From: Allopusillimonas ginsengisoli
GTDB taxonomy: Bacteria; Pseudomonadota; Gammaproteobacteria; Burkholderiales; Burkholderiaceae_B
DNA: 64,000 nt
NCBI GenBank assembly: GCA_005239165.1
Contig: RAPG01000011.1
Coordinates: forward strand, 62,001-126,000
Direction of reading: 5' to 3'
The translations under genes and the position numbers were made by a program. The notes beneath the pieces are model-generated. The model saw only the letters and a program-made list of their open reading frames with translations, was not told the origin of the DNA and ran no database searches. Numbering within the stretch: position 1 is the first letter of the stretch; each line of letters begins with the position of its first letter. Shown here piece after piece: positions 52,918 through 61,316 of this stretch.

Positions 52918-53858
52918 GGAGAGGATCCCTCCAGAGAATCGGAATAATGGTCTGGTATGGATCTAGGAAATTCCGGTAACTCGATGGCCTGCACGCGCTC
53001 AATGAACCGTGCCAGCACCTCGGACGGTTCGCCTTCGGGCCGAAGCAGGTAGGTTGTCAGCACATGGGAACGTCCCGCAAGAGGCCGCGCCACAGCGCCC
53101 ACCTCCCGACTAGCCGCGATACGTCCAGCTCCCGCAAGACCTAAGGCGAAGCCCGCCGACACCAAGGCCATCATTAGGTCGCACGATGCAACGCGTTCGA
53201 GGACCATAGGCTCCATGTCCACCTTGCGCAGCACCCGCTCAATTTGCTTCGCGTGCCCCTCGCTTACTTCGGGATCACAAAGCACTAGTGGATAGCGCAG
53301 CACCTCTTCCAGTGGGATGCGCTTGTGAGCCAGCAACGGGTGCCGCGCAGGAACCGCCACCATGAGCGGATCTCTCCAGACGGGCGTAGCAACAACACCG
53401 TCACCAACGTCATCAGACTGAGAAAAGCCAACATCATATAAGTCCTCATGCAGCCCCTTGATCTGTTGAGACAACTGCACTTCAGACAGCCGGACTTCAA
53501 CTTCCGGCTCATCCTGTCGGCACAATGCCAGTAAGGTGGGCAAGCGGGATGGAGTAACGCAATCCGACAAAGCCACACGCAACTGTCGATGAAAGCCGTT
53601 GGTGGCCGCGACTACACTGTCGCGGGCCTGTTGTAGAGCGGTAAAAACGCGAGGCACGTGCTCTAAGAACAATTGACCCGCTCGGGTCAATCGAGTGCTA
53701 CGTGTGGTTCGAGCGAACAAAAGCACACCGAGTTCTACCTCCAGCTCCTTGATAGCCCGCGACAGCGGGGATTGCTCGATATGTAGCCGTTCGGCCGCAC
53801 GCGCGAAATGGAGTTCTTGGGCTACGGCGAGAAAGCAGCGCAGGTGACGTAGTTCCAC
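52914..53858 (-). CDS. LysR-family regulator upstream of the transfer operon
   Basis: 314 residues. HTH in MELRHLRCFLAVAQELHFARAAERLH (about 1-40), effector domain after residue 90, subgroup of BenM/CatM-like proteins. A LysR gene called traR occupies the same place before traG in several Tn4371-type elements, so control of transfer is likely. The regulated promoter is not visible. Confidence 0.88.
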   Translation of the reverse strand: MELRHLRCFLAVAQELHFARAAERLHIEQSPLSRAIKELEVELGVLLFARTTRSTRLTRAGQLFLEHVPRVFTALQQARDSVVAATNGFHRQLRVALSDCVTPSRLPTLLALCRQDEPEVEVRLSEVQLSQQIKGLHEDLYDVGFSQSDDVGDGVVATPVWRDPLMVAVPARHPLLAHKRIPLEEVLRYPLVLCDPEVSEGHAKQIERVLRKVDMEPMVLERVASCDLMMALVSAGFALGLAGAGRIAASREVGAVARPLAGRSHVLTTYLLRPEGEPSEVLARFIERVQAIELPEFPRSIPDHYSDSLEGSSP

Positions 53859-53883
53859 TTTTTCCTTCTACTTTGAATGGTTC

Positions 53884-53979
53884 CTACCGAATTAGGCCAT
53901 CCTTTGTTGGCCCATTGACCAACAGCATCAAGGCAACGACCGGCGCCAGCACAATGACGCGTGCCAGATAGACCGAAAC
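53884..53979 (-). pseudogene. Short remnant of a membrane protein gene
   Basis: The minus strand reads a hydrophobic tail, VSVYLARVIVLAPVVALMLL, then VNGPTKDGLIR and a stop, with no start or upstream body. It looks like the C-terminal end of a transporter left by a deletion. Tentative. Confidence 0.35.
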
Positions 53980-54087
53980 GGTCTCTTACGCACCACCTAG
54001 GCTATAGTCGGTCAGGTTGTCCGCATCCCGTCCAAAGTTCGGCGAAACACGCAACTTAAGGAGCCATGCACCCCGCATGACGATTCA

Positions 54088-54624
54088 CTAAACGGCTGGA
54101 AAGTCGATATCAGTATCATTGATACGGTTGAAGGTGTTAGTGAATATTCCCAGGGCCATGGCCAGCGATATCTCAGCTAGCTGGGTATCGGTGTAGCCGG
54201 CAGCGCGAATGGCAGCGAATTCGTCATCACTGATAGTACCGCTTGTGTTTTGCAAGTTCAGCACAAAACGCACCAAGGCATCGCGCTTGGCGTCACCCGT
54301 GGCATGGCCCTTGCGAATTGCGTGCAGGGCATCAGTCGACAGGCCCACCTTCTTGCCCACCATGTGGTGTGCAGCCACGCAATAGTCGCAGCCAGTCTGC
54401 TCGCTGATCAATAGCTTAATCGTTTCGATGTCTTGCTTGCTCAGGCTACCCGAGTCCAGTGCACCTCCAGCATTAAGAACCGCAGCCAGGGGAACCGGGA
54501 TCAAGTGACCCAGAACGGCGTATGCGTTGGGCACGCTACCACCCGCGACCTTCTTAACCCGGACGTAAACATCAGCAGTGGCGCCAGTGGCCGATTCGAT
54601 AGCGGGGATAGTGATACGGCTCAT
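54088..54624 (-). CDS. AhpD-like carboxymuconolactone decarboxylase family protein (paralogue A)
   Basis: 178 residues. Redox motif EQTGCDYCVAAHHMVGKK (about residues 74-91) with the CxxCxxxH pattern of AhpD. Close paralogue of the protein at 60551-61090: both begin MSRI-IPAIESATGATAD and end INDTD-DFP. A 29-bp motif 74 bp upstream is shared with that paralogue. Probably a peroxidase or electrophile-handling enzyme. It has its own promoter, separate from the upstream dehalogenase operon. Confidence 0.88.
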   Translation of the reverse strand: MSRITIPAIESATGATADVYVRVKKVAGGSVPNAYAVLGHLIPVPLAAVLNAGGALDSGSLSKQDIETIKLLISEQTGCDYCVAAHHMVGKKVGLSTDALHAIRKGHATGDAKRDALVRFVLNLQNTSGTISDDEFAAIRAAGYTDTQLAEISLAMALGIFTNTFNRINDTDIDFPAV

Positions 54625-54697
54625 ATATAGCTCCTACAATGGGTTGTGATGAATTATCACTTTAGACTTACGCGATGACTATTTCTAGCCCCTATTT

Positions 54698-54726
54698 ACT
54701 CAATAAAAAGCTCATTAGGATCAAAA
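54698..54726 (-). promoter_or_regulatory. Conserved 29-bp upstream motif, copy A
   Basis: Shares 23 of 29 bases with 61165-61193, including CTCAATAAAA and AGGATCAAAA, at nearly the same distance (74 and 75 bp) from the start of the two AhpD-like paralogues. A likely activator site, possibly of the AraC-family protein encoded at 61317. Confidence 0.65.
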
Positions 54727-54728
54727 TA

Positions 54729-55412
54729 TTAAACCTGTGCTGTACCGATCAAGGCAGGCAGTTCATCTAGCCCGCTGACTATGACGTGGGGCGTAGCACC
54801 AAGCTCGTCGAATGCGTTGTTACGACGGTTCACCCAGCAGACCTTGAAGCCAAAATGGCGCGCGCCAGCCGCATCCCACGAATTGGACGACACAAATAGA
54901 ATCTGGTGTGAAGATAGCCCCAGCGCCTCGCACGCCAGCGTATAGACGCGTGGATCGGGTTTGAATACCACAACAGGCTCGACGCTGAGCAGATTAGCAA
55001 AATGTGTTTGCAGCCCGGAATTTTTGACAACACTATCAATCGAGAAAACCGATCCGTTCGACAGGATCGCCAGCGGCAGTCCTAAATTATTCAATCGCTG
55101 CAAGGTGGCAGGCACCTCAGGATACGGAGATAGATTCAGATACGCATCACACAGCGTGGCGCAGGTCGCTTCATCGAGCTCAAAGTTCAAGTGTCGGCAA
55201 GTGTAAACAAGCGCGTCATGGGTAGCTTGCTCGAATGAAACATACCTCCCCATCAAGCTGCGCAGCCAGGTGTATTCGAGCTGTTTTTGCCGCCACATCT
55301 CACTAATCCGCATGCCTTGCCCAGGGAATGATGCATCGCATTGCTGAGCAACCGAATGAACGTCGTACAACGTCCCATAAAGATCAAAAACGATAGCTTG
55401 TGTATCCGTCAT
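54729..55412 (-). CDS. Type II 2-haloacid dehalogenase (HAD family)
   Basis: 227 residues. Nucleophile motif VFDLYGTLYD (Asp at about 10), motif II ILSNGS, lysine region, and the C-terminal SSNSWDAAGARHFGFKVCWVNR typical of L-2-haloacid dehalogenases. It hydrolyses halogenated short acids to hydroxy acids. It is 19 bp after the SDR gene in the EamA-GST-SDR-dehalogenase operon. Confidence 0.9.
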   Translation of the reverse strand: MTDTQAIVFDLYGTLYDVHSVAQQCDASFPGQGMRISEMWRQKQLEYTWLRSLMGRYVSFEQATHDALVYTCRHLNFELDEATCATLCDAYLNLSPYPEVPATLQRLNNLGLPLAILSNGSVFSIDSVVKNSGLQTHFANLLSVEPVVVFKPDPRVYTLACEALGLSSHQILFVSSNSWDAAGARHFGFKVCWVNRRNNAFDELGATPHVIVSGLDELPALIGTAQV

Positions 55413-55431
55413 GGAACTTCCTCATGAAGAG

Positions 55432-56238
55432 TCAAAGGGCACAGTGGTCTTTCACCGCCTCGGCAAGTTGTGGTTTGAGCGACGTGAACCTAACGTCTAG
55501 CACCAGGGGATCCTCACGGTTCTGAGCGATCATGGCCTCACGCACCTCCCCGCCACGAATGACCTGCAAGGCGTTGGCTTCTATGCCCTGGACAATGGCT
55601 TGTGCAACTGTGCTGGCTGGCTCCCGAACGAAACCCAGATCCGGACCTGCGCGATTAGACGTCATCATCGGGGTATCGGTGGCCCCGGGATAGACCGTCA
55701 GCACATGCACGCCCTCACCATTCAGCTCTCGACGCAGCGCTTCCCCAAAATGCGAGATCCCCGCCTTGACCGATGCGTAAGTCGTGTAGAAGGGCACCCC
55801 CACGAGAGCAATGCCCGAAGACACGTTCACGATCATGCCATCTCCCGACGCACGCAGATCCGGCATTGCCGCACGCGTCAGCAAAATAGGCGCTAATAGA
55901 TTGACGTTCACCATCTTTGCAATATCGCTTTCCGGCGTGTCTTCCAGCCTGCCCGCGCGCACGCCTCCTGCGCTATTAATTAGAATGTCGACCCCGCCCA
56001 TCGCGGCTCGCGCAGCCACCAAAATTCGCTCCCGACCCTCGGTCGTTCCAACGTCTGCATCAGTGCCATCAGCCTGTCCGCCTGCGGCGCGCAATAGCTC
56101 GACCGCCTCTCCAACAACACTAGGCCGGCGCCCAACGATAAAGACCCTTGCACCCTTGCGAACAAGCTCGGTGGCCGCAGCCAGCCCAATACCGCTCGAT
56201 CCGCCGGTAATCAAAACTTTCTTTCCATGTACGTTCAT
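55432..56238 (-). CDS. Short-chain dehydrogenase/reductase
   Basis: 268 residues from ATG 56238 (GAGGTGA upstream; GTG 56250 possible). NAD(P) site TGGSSGIG (about 11-18), NSAGG, active-site Ser in NVSSGIAL and YASVK (Tyr/Lys pair, about 155-159). The substrate is unknown; the C-terminal residues are closer to the polyketide-reductase-like SDRs. Middle gene of the detoxification operon. Confidence 0.88.
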   Translation of the reverse strand: MNVHGKKVLITGGSSGIGLAAATELVRKGARVFIVGRRPSVVGEAVELLRAAGGQADGTDADVGTTEGRERILVAARAAMGGVDILINSAGGVRAGRLEDTPESDIAKMVNVNLLAPILLTRAAMPDLRASGDGMIVNVSSGIALVGVPFYTTYASVKAGISHFGEALRRELNGEGVHVLTVYPGATDTPMMTSNRAGPDLGFVREPASTVAQAIVQGIEANALQVIRGGEVREAMIAQNREDPLVLDVRFTSLKPQLAEAVKDHCAL

Positions 56239-56279
56239 AACTATCTTCACCTCAAAGTATGATTTATATGGACGACCGT

Positions 56280-56984
56280 TCAGGCGGTCGGTGGGAAGTT
56301 CGAAGGAAACAGCGCACGCTGGGTTTCCTCATCATTCACCTTCTTGAACTCAACGTCGGATGCGACCATCCGCGCGCGCGTGACAGCTGGCCTGGCATCG
56401 ACTTCTTGAAACCAACGTTTGATATTTGGGTAAAGCGCCAACGGATCCTCTGCGCCCTTCATCACCCTTGACGCTCTATCCACCCATCCCCAAGCAGAGA
56501 TATCGGCGATGGTGTATTCATTGCCGACGATGAACTCCCGATCACTCAGATGATCGTCTAGGACTTTGTAATGACGCTCGACTTCGCGGCGGTACCGATT
56601 GACAGCGTAGTCCAGTCCCGCAGGCGCCGCATACTGGAAATGCACTGCCTGCCCCGAGAATGGTCCGAGACCAGTGCCTAGAAAAAGCAGCCATGATAAG
56701 AGCTGCGGACGATCGTGGTCCTGACCGAGGAAGCGCCCGGTCTTCTCTGCAAGGTATATCAAGATCGCCGTGGAGTCGAAAACGACTGTCGATCGCCCGC
56801 CCGGTCCGTCCAAATCCACAATGGCGGGAACTTTGCCATTCGGGCTGATTCTGCGAAACTCCGGGCCGTGCTGCTGACCCTTACTGGTATCCACCGGGAC
56901 GACCTCGTACTCCAGTCCAGCCTCTTCGAGAAAGAGGGAAATCTTGGCCGGATTAGGTGTCGGATGATAAAAGAAACAAATCAT
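56280..56984 (-). CDS. Glutathione S-transferase (YfcG/Nu-like), copy 1
   Basis: 234 residues from ATG 56984, preceded by AGGAGG eight bases upstream. Thioredoxin-like N-terminal domain with YHPTPNPAKISLFLEEAGLE, the cis-proline NGKVPAIVD and a FDSTAILIYLAEKTG helix, then a helical C-terminal domain. About 40-50% alike by eye to the GST at 58712. Conjugates or reduces electrophiles with glutathione. Confidence 0.9.
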   Translation of the reverse strand: MICFFYHPTPNPAKISLFLEEAGLEYEVVPVDTSKGQQHGPEFRRISPNGKVPAIVDLDGPGGRSTVVFDSTAILIYLAEKTGRFLGQDHDRPQLLSWLLFLGTGLGPFSGQAVHFQYAAPAGLDYAVNRYRREVERHYKVLDDHLSDREFIVGNEYTIADISAWGWVDRASRVMKGAEDPLALYPNIKRWFQEVDARPAVTRARMVASDVEFKKVNDEETQRALFPSNFPPTA

Positions 56985-56996
56985 TTGCAATGCCTC

Positions 56997-57911
56997 CTAC
57001 TTGGCAGTTTCAAGAATGGCAACAGGTGATGGGCGTCTGGTGGCAACCACCACGCCAAGTGCGATGACGATGATTGCCGCAGCACCGAGTAAAGAGGGGA
57101 CTTCTCCCAATACAGGTATGGCCAGGAGCGTTGCTAAAACAGGAACCAGCGCCATCATGGCCGCCGCAGCCCCCGCACCGAGCACTGCAACTGCCCGGTT
57201 ATAGGCAAACAGCGCCACGCCGCTCATCAGTACACCTTGATAAACAAGCTGGAACACAATTTCCTGAGAGGACGCCTGACTCAGTCTGGACAGGTCCCAT
57301 CCCACATACACGGGAACGAAAATAACCGCCGACCAAAAGCAGATCAGCGCCGCCGATTGAAGCGCCGATAGCCGACTGGCCCGAAAGCGCACCGAGTACA
57401 CAGCCCAAGTCATCGCCGCCAGCATCAGCGCGCCATAGCCAAGCGGGTCGATAGCTCCTCCTGTCATCGGACGGCTGATCACCAGTGCAACCAAGCCGAT
57501 CAAGATCACCAGGTAACTCCAGATCGTCGATCCCGCTGGCCGCCGCTTCGTAGCATGCCAGCTCATCAGACCTGCCATCACGGGCATCAGGGCGGGAACA
57601 ATCGATGAGGCTTGCGCTGCCGTAGTGAGTTTTAGCCCCATAGCCACGAGCAGCACAAAGGGAGCCCCCCAAAGCACAGCGTAGAGCAGGCCTTCCAACC
57701 ACGCCGCCGCCGCCAGTCGTTGCTTAAACAGCACGGGTGCTAGTAAAACCGCCCCTGCTCCAAAACGCAGTGCAGCAACATCCCAGATGCGCAATTGGTG
57801 TGTGACGGTAAATCGCGTGACCACAAACCATCCGGAAAATATCAGAACCGCGATCGCAGCAAAGGCTAGGCCGTGGGTCCATCGTCCAGGTGATACCAAG
57901 GAGGAGGACAT
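56997..57911 (-). CDS. EamA/DMT-family transporter
   Basis: 304 residues from ATG 57911; TTG 57926 would add five. Ten membrane helices as two EamA repeats, GLAFAAIAVLIFSGWFVVTR at the start and TWAVYSVRFRASRL in the second half. Exporter of small metabolites or amino acids. First gene of the minus-strand detoxification operon, facing the TetR gene. Confidence 0.88.
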   Translation of the reverse strand: MSSSLVSPGRWTHGLAFAAIAVLIFSGWFVVTRFTVTHQLRIWDVAALRFGAGAVLLAPVLFKQRLAAAAWLEGLLYAVLWGAPFVLLVAMGLKLTTAAQASSIVPALMPVMAGLMSWHATKRRPAGSTIWSYLVILIGLVALVISRPMTGGAIDPLGYGALMLAAMTWAVYSVRFRASRLSALQSAALICFWSAVIFVPVYVGWDLSRLSQASSQEIVFQLVYQGVLMSGVALFAYNRAVAVLGAGAAAAMMALVPVLATLLAIPVLGEVPSLLGAAAIIVIALGVVVATRRPSPVAILETAK

Positions 57912-57998
57912 ATTCACACTTGCCAAAACATCGAGTGAGTTTCAAAAAGCGAACATATGCTCAAAAGAAGAGAAATCATTGGATGTGGCCTTATGTTT

Positions 57999-58048
57999 TA
58001 TATCGTTCGATCTAAAATAGCCTTTTTAAATCAATTGATCTAAAATGG
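57999..58048. promoter_or_regulatory. Tandem operator-like repeats between EamA and TetR genes
   Basis: Two 22-bp boxes (57999-58020 and 58027-58048, 28-bp period) share 17 positions, including GATCTAAAAT. Each centres on a near-palindrome (ATCGTTCGAT and the perfect ATCAATTGAT). A third partial copy TAAATCAA begins at 58057. A fitting operator for the adjacent TetR regulator. Confidence 0.65.
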
Positions 58049-58074
58049 TCAAGTGTTAAATCAACTATTGCCTG

Positions 58075-58695
58075 ATGTCAGAGCAACTGGACGATCGCTA
58101 TATGGGTAGACCAAGAGAGTTCGATGAAACCGAAGTCCTCGCTGCGGCGGTCGACTGCTTCTGGGAGCGTGGATACGAAGCAACCTCTATCAGAGAGTTA
58201 GCCGACAAGATGGGATTGACGGGAGCAAGCCTGTACAACGCTTTCGGTGACAAACGAACCCTATATCGCAGGGCGCTCACCTATTACATCGAAACCACCT
58301 TCGCAGATCGCGTGCACCGGCTCGAAGGCAAACTACCGCCATTACAAGCGATCAGCGCCTTTTTCTCGGAAATCATTGCACGGTCTCTGGACGATAGGCA
58401 GCGACGAGGATGCATGCTTGTGAATTCGGCGTTGGAAGTCGCGCCCCATGACCCGGAGTTCCGAGAAATTGTCACTGAGGTTCTCGGGCATATCGAGGCC
58501 TTCTTCTGCCGATGTGTTCAGGCCGGCCAGCAAGACGGAACGATAACGACATCCCAGTCCGCCGCAGATCTGGGACGACTTCTGCTTGGCGTTCATGTCG
58601 GACTGCGCGTTATTGCGAGAACACGACCCGAGAGGACTTTGCTCGAAGGGATGGTTCGTCCCGCGCTGGCATTGCTCAACCTTCACCCACACTAA
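58075..58695 (+). CDS. TetR/AcrR-family regulator
   Basis: 206 residues. HTH in GYEATSIRELADKMGLTGASLYNAFGDKRTLYRRAL (about 33-68) and a C-terminal ligand domain of the TetR_C type (RRGCMLVNSALEVAPHD). Divergent from the EamA-GST-SDR-dehalogenase operon, which it probably represses together with its own gene. It is 16 bp upstream of a second GST. The ligand is probably an electrophile. Confidence 0.9.
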   Translation: MSEQLDDRYMGRPREFDETEVLAAAVDCFWERGYEATSIRELADKMGLTGASLYNAFGDKRTLYRRALTYYIETTFADRVHRLEGKLPPLQAISAFFSEIIARSLDDRQRRGCMLVNSALEVAPHDPEFREIVTEVLGHIEAFFCRCVQAGQQDGTITTSQSAADLGRLLLGVHVGLRVIARTRPERTLLEGMVRPALALLNLHPH

Positions 58696-58711
58696 CGCAG
58701 GAAACGGAACG

Positions 58712-59419
58712 ATGATTGAACTCTATTACTGGCCGACGCCCAATGGTCACAAAATCACGATGTTTCTGGAAGAGGCTGGATTGGACTACCAGATCCATCC
58801 AGTAGACATCAGTGCCGGCGACCAGTTCAAGCCGGAATTTCTCGCCTTTTCGCCCAACAATCGCATGCCGGCTATCATCGACACCTCTGCGTCCGATGGC
58901 GGCGAACCTATCACCGTGTTCGAGTCTGGAGCCATCCTGCAATACCTAGCGGAAAAAACTGGAAAATTCCTGCCGACCGGGACGCGTGAGCGCAAGACGG
59001 TGATGGAATGGGTATTCTGGCAGATCGGTGGGCTGGGTCCTATGGCGGGTCAAAACCATCATTTCTGCCAGTACGCGCCCGAGAAAATACAGTATGCGAT
59101 CGACCGCTACGTCAAAGAGACCAACCGCTTGTATGGCGTACTCGATCGTCGCCTTGAAAGCCATGCCTTTGTCGCCGGCGACCAGTACACGATCGCCGAC
59201 ATGGCCTCGTACCCATGGATCGTGCCATGGAAGCGCCAGCAGCAGGATTTGCAAGCCTTCCCCAACCTGCACCGATGGTTCAACCAAGTACGAGCGCGCC
59301 CCGCCACCATTCGGGCCTATGAAAAGGGCGAACCCTTCTCGAACCGGCCGACGGTGACCGAGGAAGGCAAGAAGCTGCTATTCGGACAAATGGCGCACAA
59401 TATTCCGTTACGCGCGTAA
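58712..59419 (+). CDS. Glutathione S-transferase (YfcG/Nu-like), copy 2
   Basis: 235 residues from ATG 58712 (GCAGGAAACGGAACG upstream). Same architecture as copy 1: YYWPTPNGHKITMFLEEAGLD, the NNRMPAIID cis-proline region and a VFESGAILQYLAEKTG helix. Follows the TetR gene and is probably co-regulated. Confidence 0.9.
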   Translation: MIELYYWPTPNGHKITMFLEEAGLDYQIHPVDISAGDQFKPEFLAFSPNNRMPAIIDTSASDGGEPITVFESGAILQYLAEKTGKFLPTGTRERKTVMEWVFWQIGGLGPMAGQNHHFCQYAPEKIQYAIDRYVKETNRLYGVLDRRLESHAFVAGDQYTIADMASYPWIVPWKRQQQDLQAFPNLHRWFNQVRARPATIRAYEKGEPFSNRPTVTEEGKKLLFGQMAHNIPLRA

Positions 59420-59647
59420 TATCGCAACTTGAACACCTGGCTGCGCCCGATGTTATTGGTGAACAGATCGAGCGTCAGTTTCGAATCGGCCAGCACCTAG
59501 TCCGATTTTAGAACTGCGGCTCTTGCCAATCTCTGCAAATTACTGGTTTCACTAATTAGGAAAAGTCCATGTGGGAGGTACCTTGCGGTTGCCTCTCACT
59601 TGACAGCCGCTTAGTCGTTCGGCGCAATCACTGCCACGGCGACGCAC
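59420..59647. other. Region without a supported gene after GST copy 2
   Basis: About 230 bp. Short peptide-like stretches (for example LEHLAAPDVIGEQIERQFR) suggest decayed coding DNA, but no family can be named. Confidence 0.35.
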
Positions 59648-59830
59648 CTACATCAAATCCAACACATCGGTCACCGGCAGGCGCGGCTTCTGCAGCTAGT
59701 TTCCCGGACGCTCCGCTCCTACGGACAACAGCATGACCGGCACTTCATCCTCGCCCAGTCCGAACTCGCGGCGCACTGCATCATCATCGAAACCAGTCAT
59801 CGACGTCGAGCCCAAACCGATATTATTGCA
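59648..59830 (-). pseudogene. Remnant of a nitroreductase-family gene
   Basis: The minus strand reads NNIGLGSTSMTGFDDDAVRR and on through EVPVMLLSVG and KPRLPVTDVLDLM, the C-terminal end of RutE/HadB-like nitroreductases. A TAG replaces what is normally Trp before the KPRLP segment, and no N-terminal part exists. Clearly a decayed gene fragment. Confidence 0.8.
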
Positions 59831-59842
59831 GCAGCATAGTCT

Positions 59843-60376
59843 TCATCGGTTCGGCGCGCCTTGTTCAGCTCGTGGCTTCTGAACGTTGGGCCACGAGCCC
59901 TTGACAGACGCCAGAAGGAGCGAAAGCGATGCAGCCAGCAGAACAATATCCTTAAGAAGGAACTGGCCAGGCATAGCTGAAATGGCCGGAAATCCACCCG
60001 CCGTCACTTCTGCTACACCGGGCGTGGTCAAGAAGAAGGTGAGCGTGATCAGATAGGTGGCAGCCGACATCGCTGCACCCAATGCAGAAAAAATGGGCTG
60101 GAAGGCTCCGAGAATCAGAGCCACTGCCGTCGACAGCTCAAGTACGCCTATAACGTAACTTGCCCCTTGAACGCCGAATAAAGCGTGCAACCAGCTCATG
60201 ATGGGGCTGTTGACGATGAACGGAGCGATACCGTTGGCTTCGTAAGCGGTGAATTTCATTCCACCGAACCAAAGAAAGATGATGACCAGAGCCCATCTGA
60301 GCAGAGCAAGAACAGAGAGCGATCCAACGCTCTTTTCAGCGATTTGTAGACGAGATTGTTTTGCACGAGTGATCAT
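59843..60376 (-). CDS. DUF417 (YkgB/RclC-like) membrane protein
   Basis: 177 residues from ATG 60376; a longer frame upstream is not conserved in character. Four membrane helices, with WALVIIFLWFGGMKFTAYEANGIAPFIVNSPIMSW the DUF417 signature. E. coli RclC belongs here and is tied to reactive chlorine resistance. Next to an AhpD-like gene, which fits redox stress. Confidence 0.88.
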   Translation of the reverse strand: MITRAKQSRLQIAEKSVGSLSVLALLRWALVIIFLWFGGMKFTAYEANGIAPFIVNSPIMSWLHALFGVQGASYVIGVLELSTAVALILGAFQPIFSALGAAMSAATYLITLTFFLTTPGVAEVTAGGFPAISAMPGQFLLKDIVLLAASLSLLLASVKGSWPNVQKPRAEQGAPNR

Positions 60377-60550
60377 TTTGAGTGTCCCATTCGAGTTGTA
60401 TGTGTCTTTGTTAACGAACAATTGCACGTGTTGAGACCGATCCGACGGCGGTTTCCAGCGCCCTGATGGCCTGCAATTGGAGCGCATTGCGTCTTGGTGC
60501 TGCCGGGCAAAACTTAGATGTGTGATGCCATTCCCGCCCGGCAAGGAGGC

Positions 60551-61090
60551 TTACTCGACAGGCGGAAAGTCGACGTCGGTATCGTTGATACGGTTGAAGG
60601 TATTGGTGAAGATGGTGAGCGCGATGGCCAGCGAGATCTCAGCCAACTGGGTGTCGGTGTAGCCGACGGCCCGGATCGCAGTGAACTCGTCTTGGCTGAT
60701 CGAACCACTTGTGGCCTGCAAGTGAGACACGAAGCGCACCAAGGCATCACGCTTAGAGTCACCTGTGACCTGTCCCGCGCGAATGGCGCGCAAGGCATCG
60801 ACCGGCAAGCCCACCATCTTGCCCACAAAGCTATGGGCGGCCACACAAACGTCGCAACCCGTCTTCGCGCTGACCAACAACTTGATAGTTTGGAGTTCCT
60901 GCGGATTCAGGCTGCCCGAGTCCAGTGTGCCTTCGGCGTTGAGCAACGCGGCCAAAGAGGCCGGGGCGAGGTGGCCTAACGCGGCGAACGTGTTTGGGAC
61001 ACGGCCGCCGGCAATCTTCTTGACCTGCGCGTAGATATCAGCGGTGGCGCCGGTGGCGGACTCGATAGCGGGTATAGCGATACGACTCAT
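60551..61090 (-). CDS. AhpD-like carboxymuconolactone decarboxylase family protein (paralogue B)
   Basis: 179 residues, close paralogue of 54088-54624, with the CxxC motif TGCDVCVAAHSFVGK (about 76-90). Near-identical ends and the same upstream motif indicate a recent duplication. It lies between the DUF417 gene and an AraC-family regulator on the same strand. Confidence 0.9.
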   Translation of the reverse strand: MSRIAIPAIESATGATADIYAQVKKIAGGRVPNTFAALGHLAPASLAALLNAEGTLDSGSLNPQELQTIKLLVSAKTGCDVCVAAHSFVGKMVGLPVDALRAIRAGQVTGDSKRDALVRFVSHLQATSGSISQDEFTAIRAVGYTDTQLAEISLAIALTIFTNTFNRINDTDVDFPPVE

Positions 61091-61164
61091 GGTGTGACTC
61101 CTTCATCAGGTGGTTAGGAGCCTCTACTTTATGCCTAAGGAATGCCAATTTCGAGTCTGAATTT

Positions 61165-61193
61165 TCTCAATAAAATGCCTAAAAGGATCAAAA
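61165..61193 (-). promoter_or_regulatory. Conserved 29-bp upstream motif, copy B
   Basis: Counterpart of 54698-54726, 75 bp upstream of paralogue B. AGGATCAAAA and CTCAATAAAA are kept. It lies between the gene and the adjacent AraC-family regulator. Confidence 0.65.
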
Positions 61194-61316
61194 CGATGGT
61201 CCCCCTAACAACGGCGCTTCGTGAGTCGATTGCTCGACGGAGTGGCCGCCTCGCGACAACTCTTCTGGCGTCTCATCCGGGCGGCACACCGAAATCGAAA
61301 CGATAACTTGCCGCTG

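Noticed and set aside
60377..60544. N-terminal extension of the DUF417 protein by 56 residues.
   Set aside because: Extension lacks membrane or domain features and the family starts at the later ATG.
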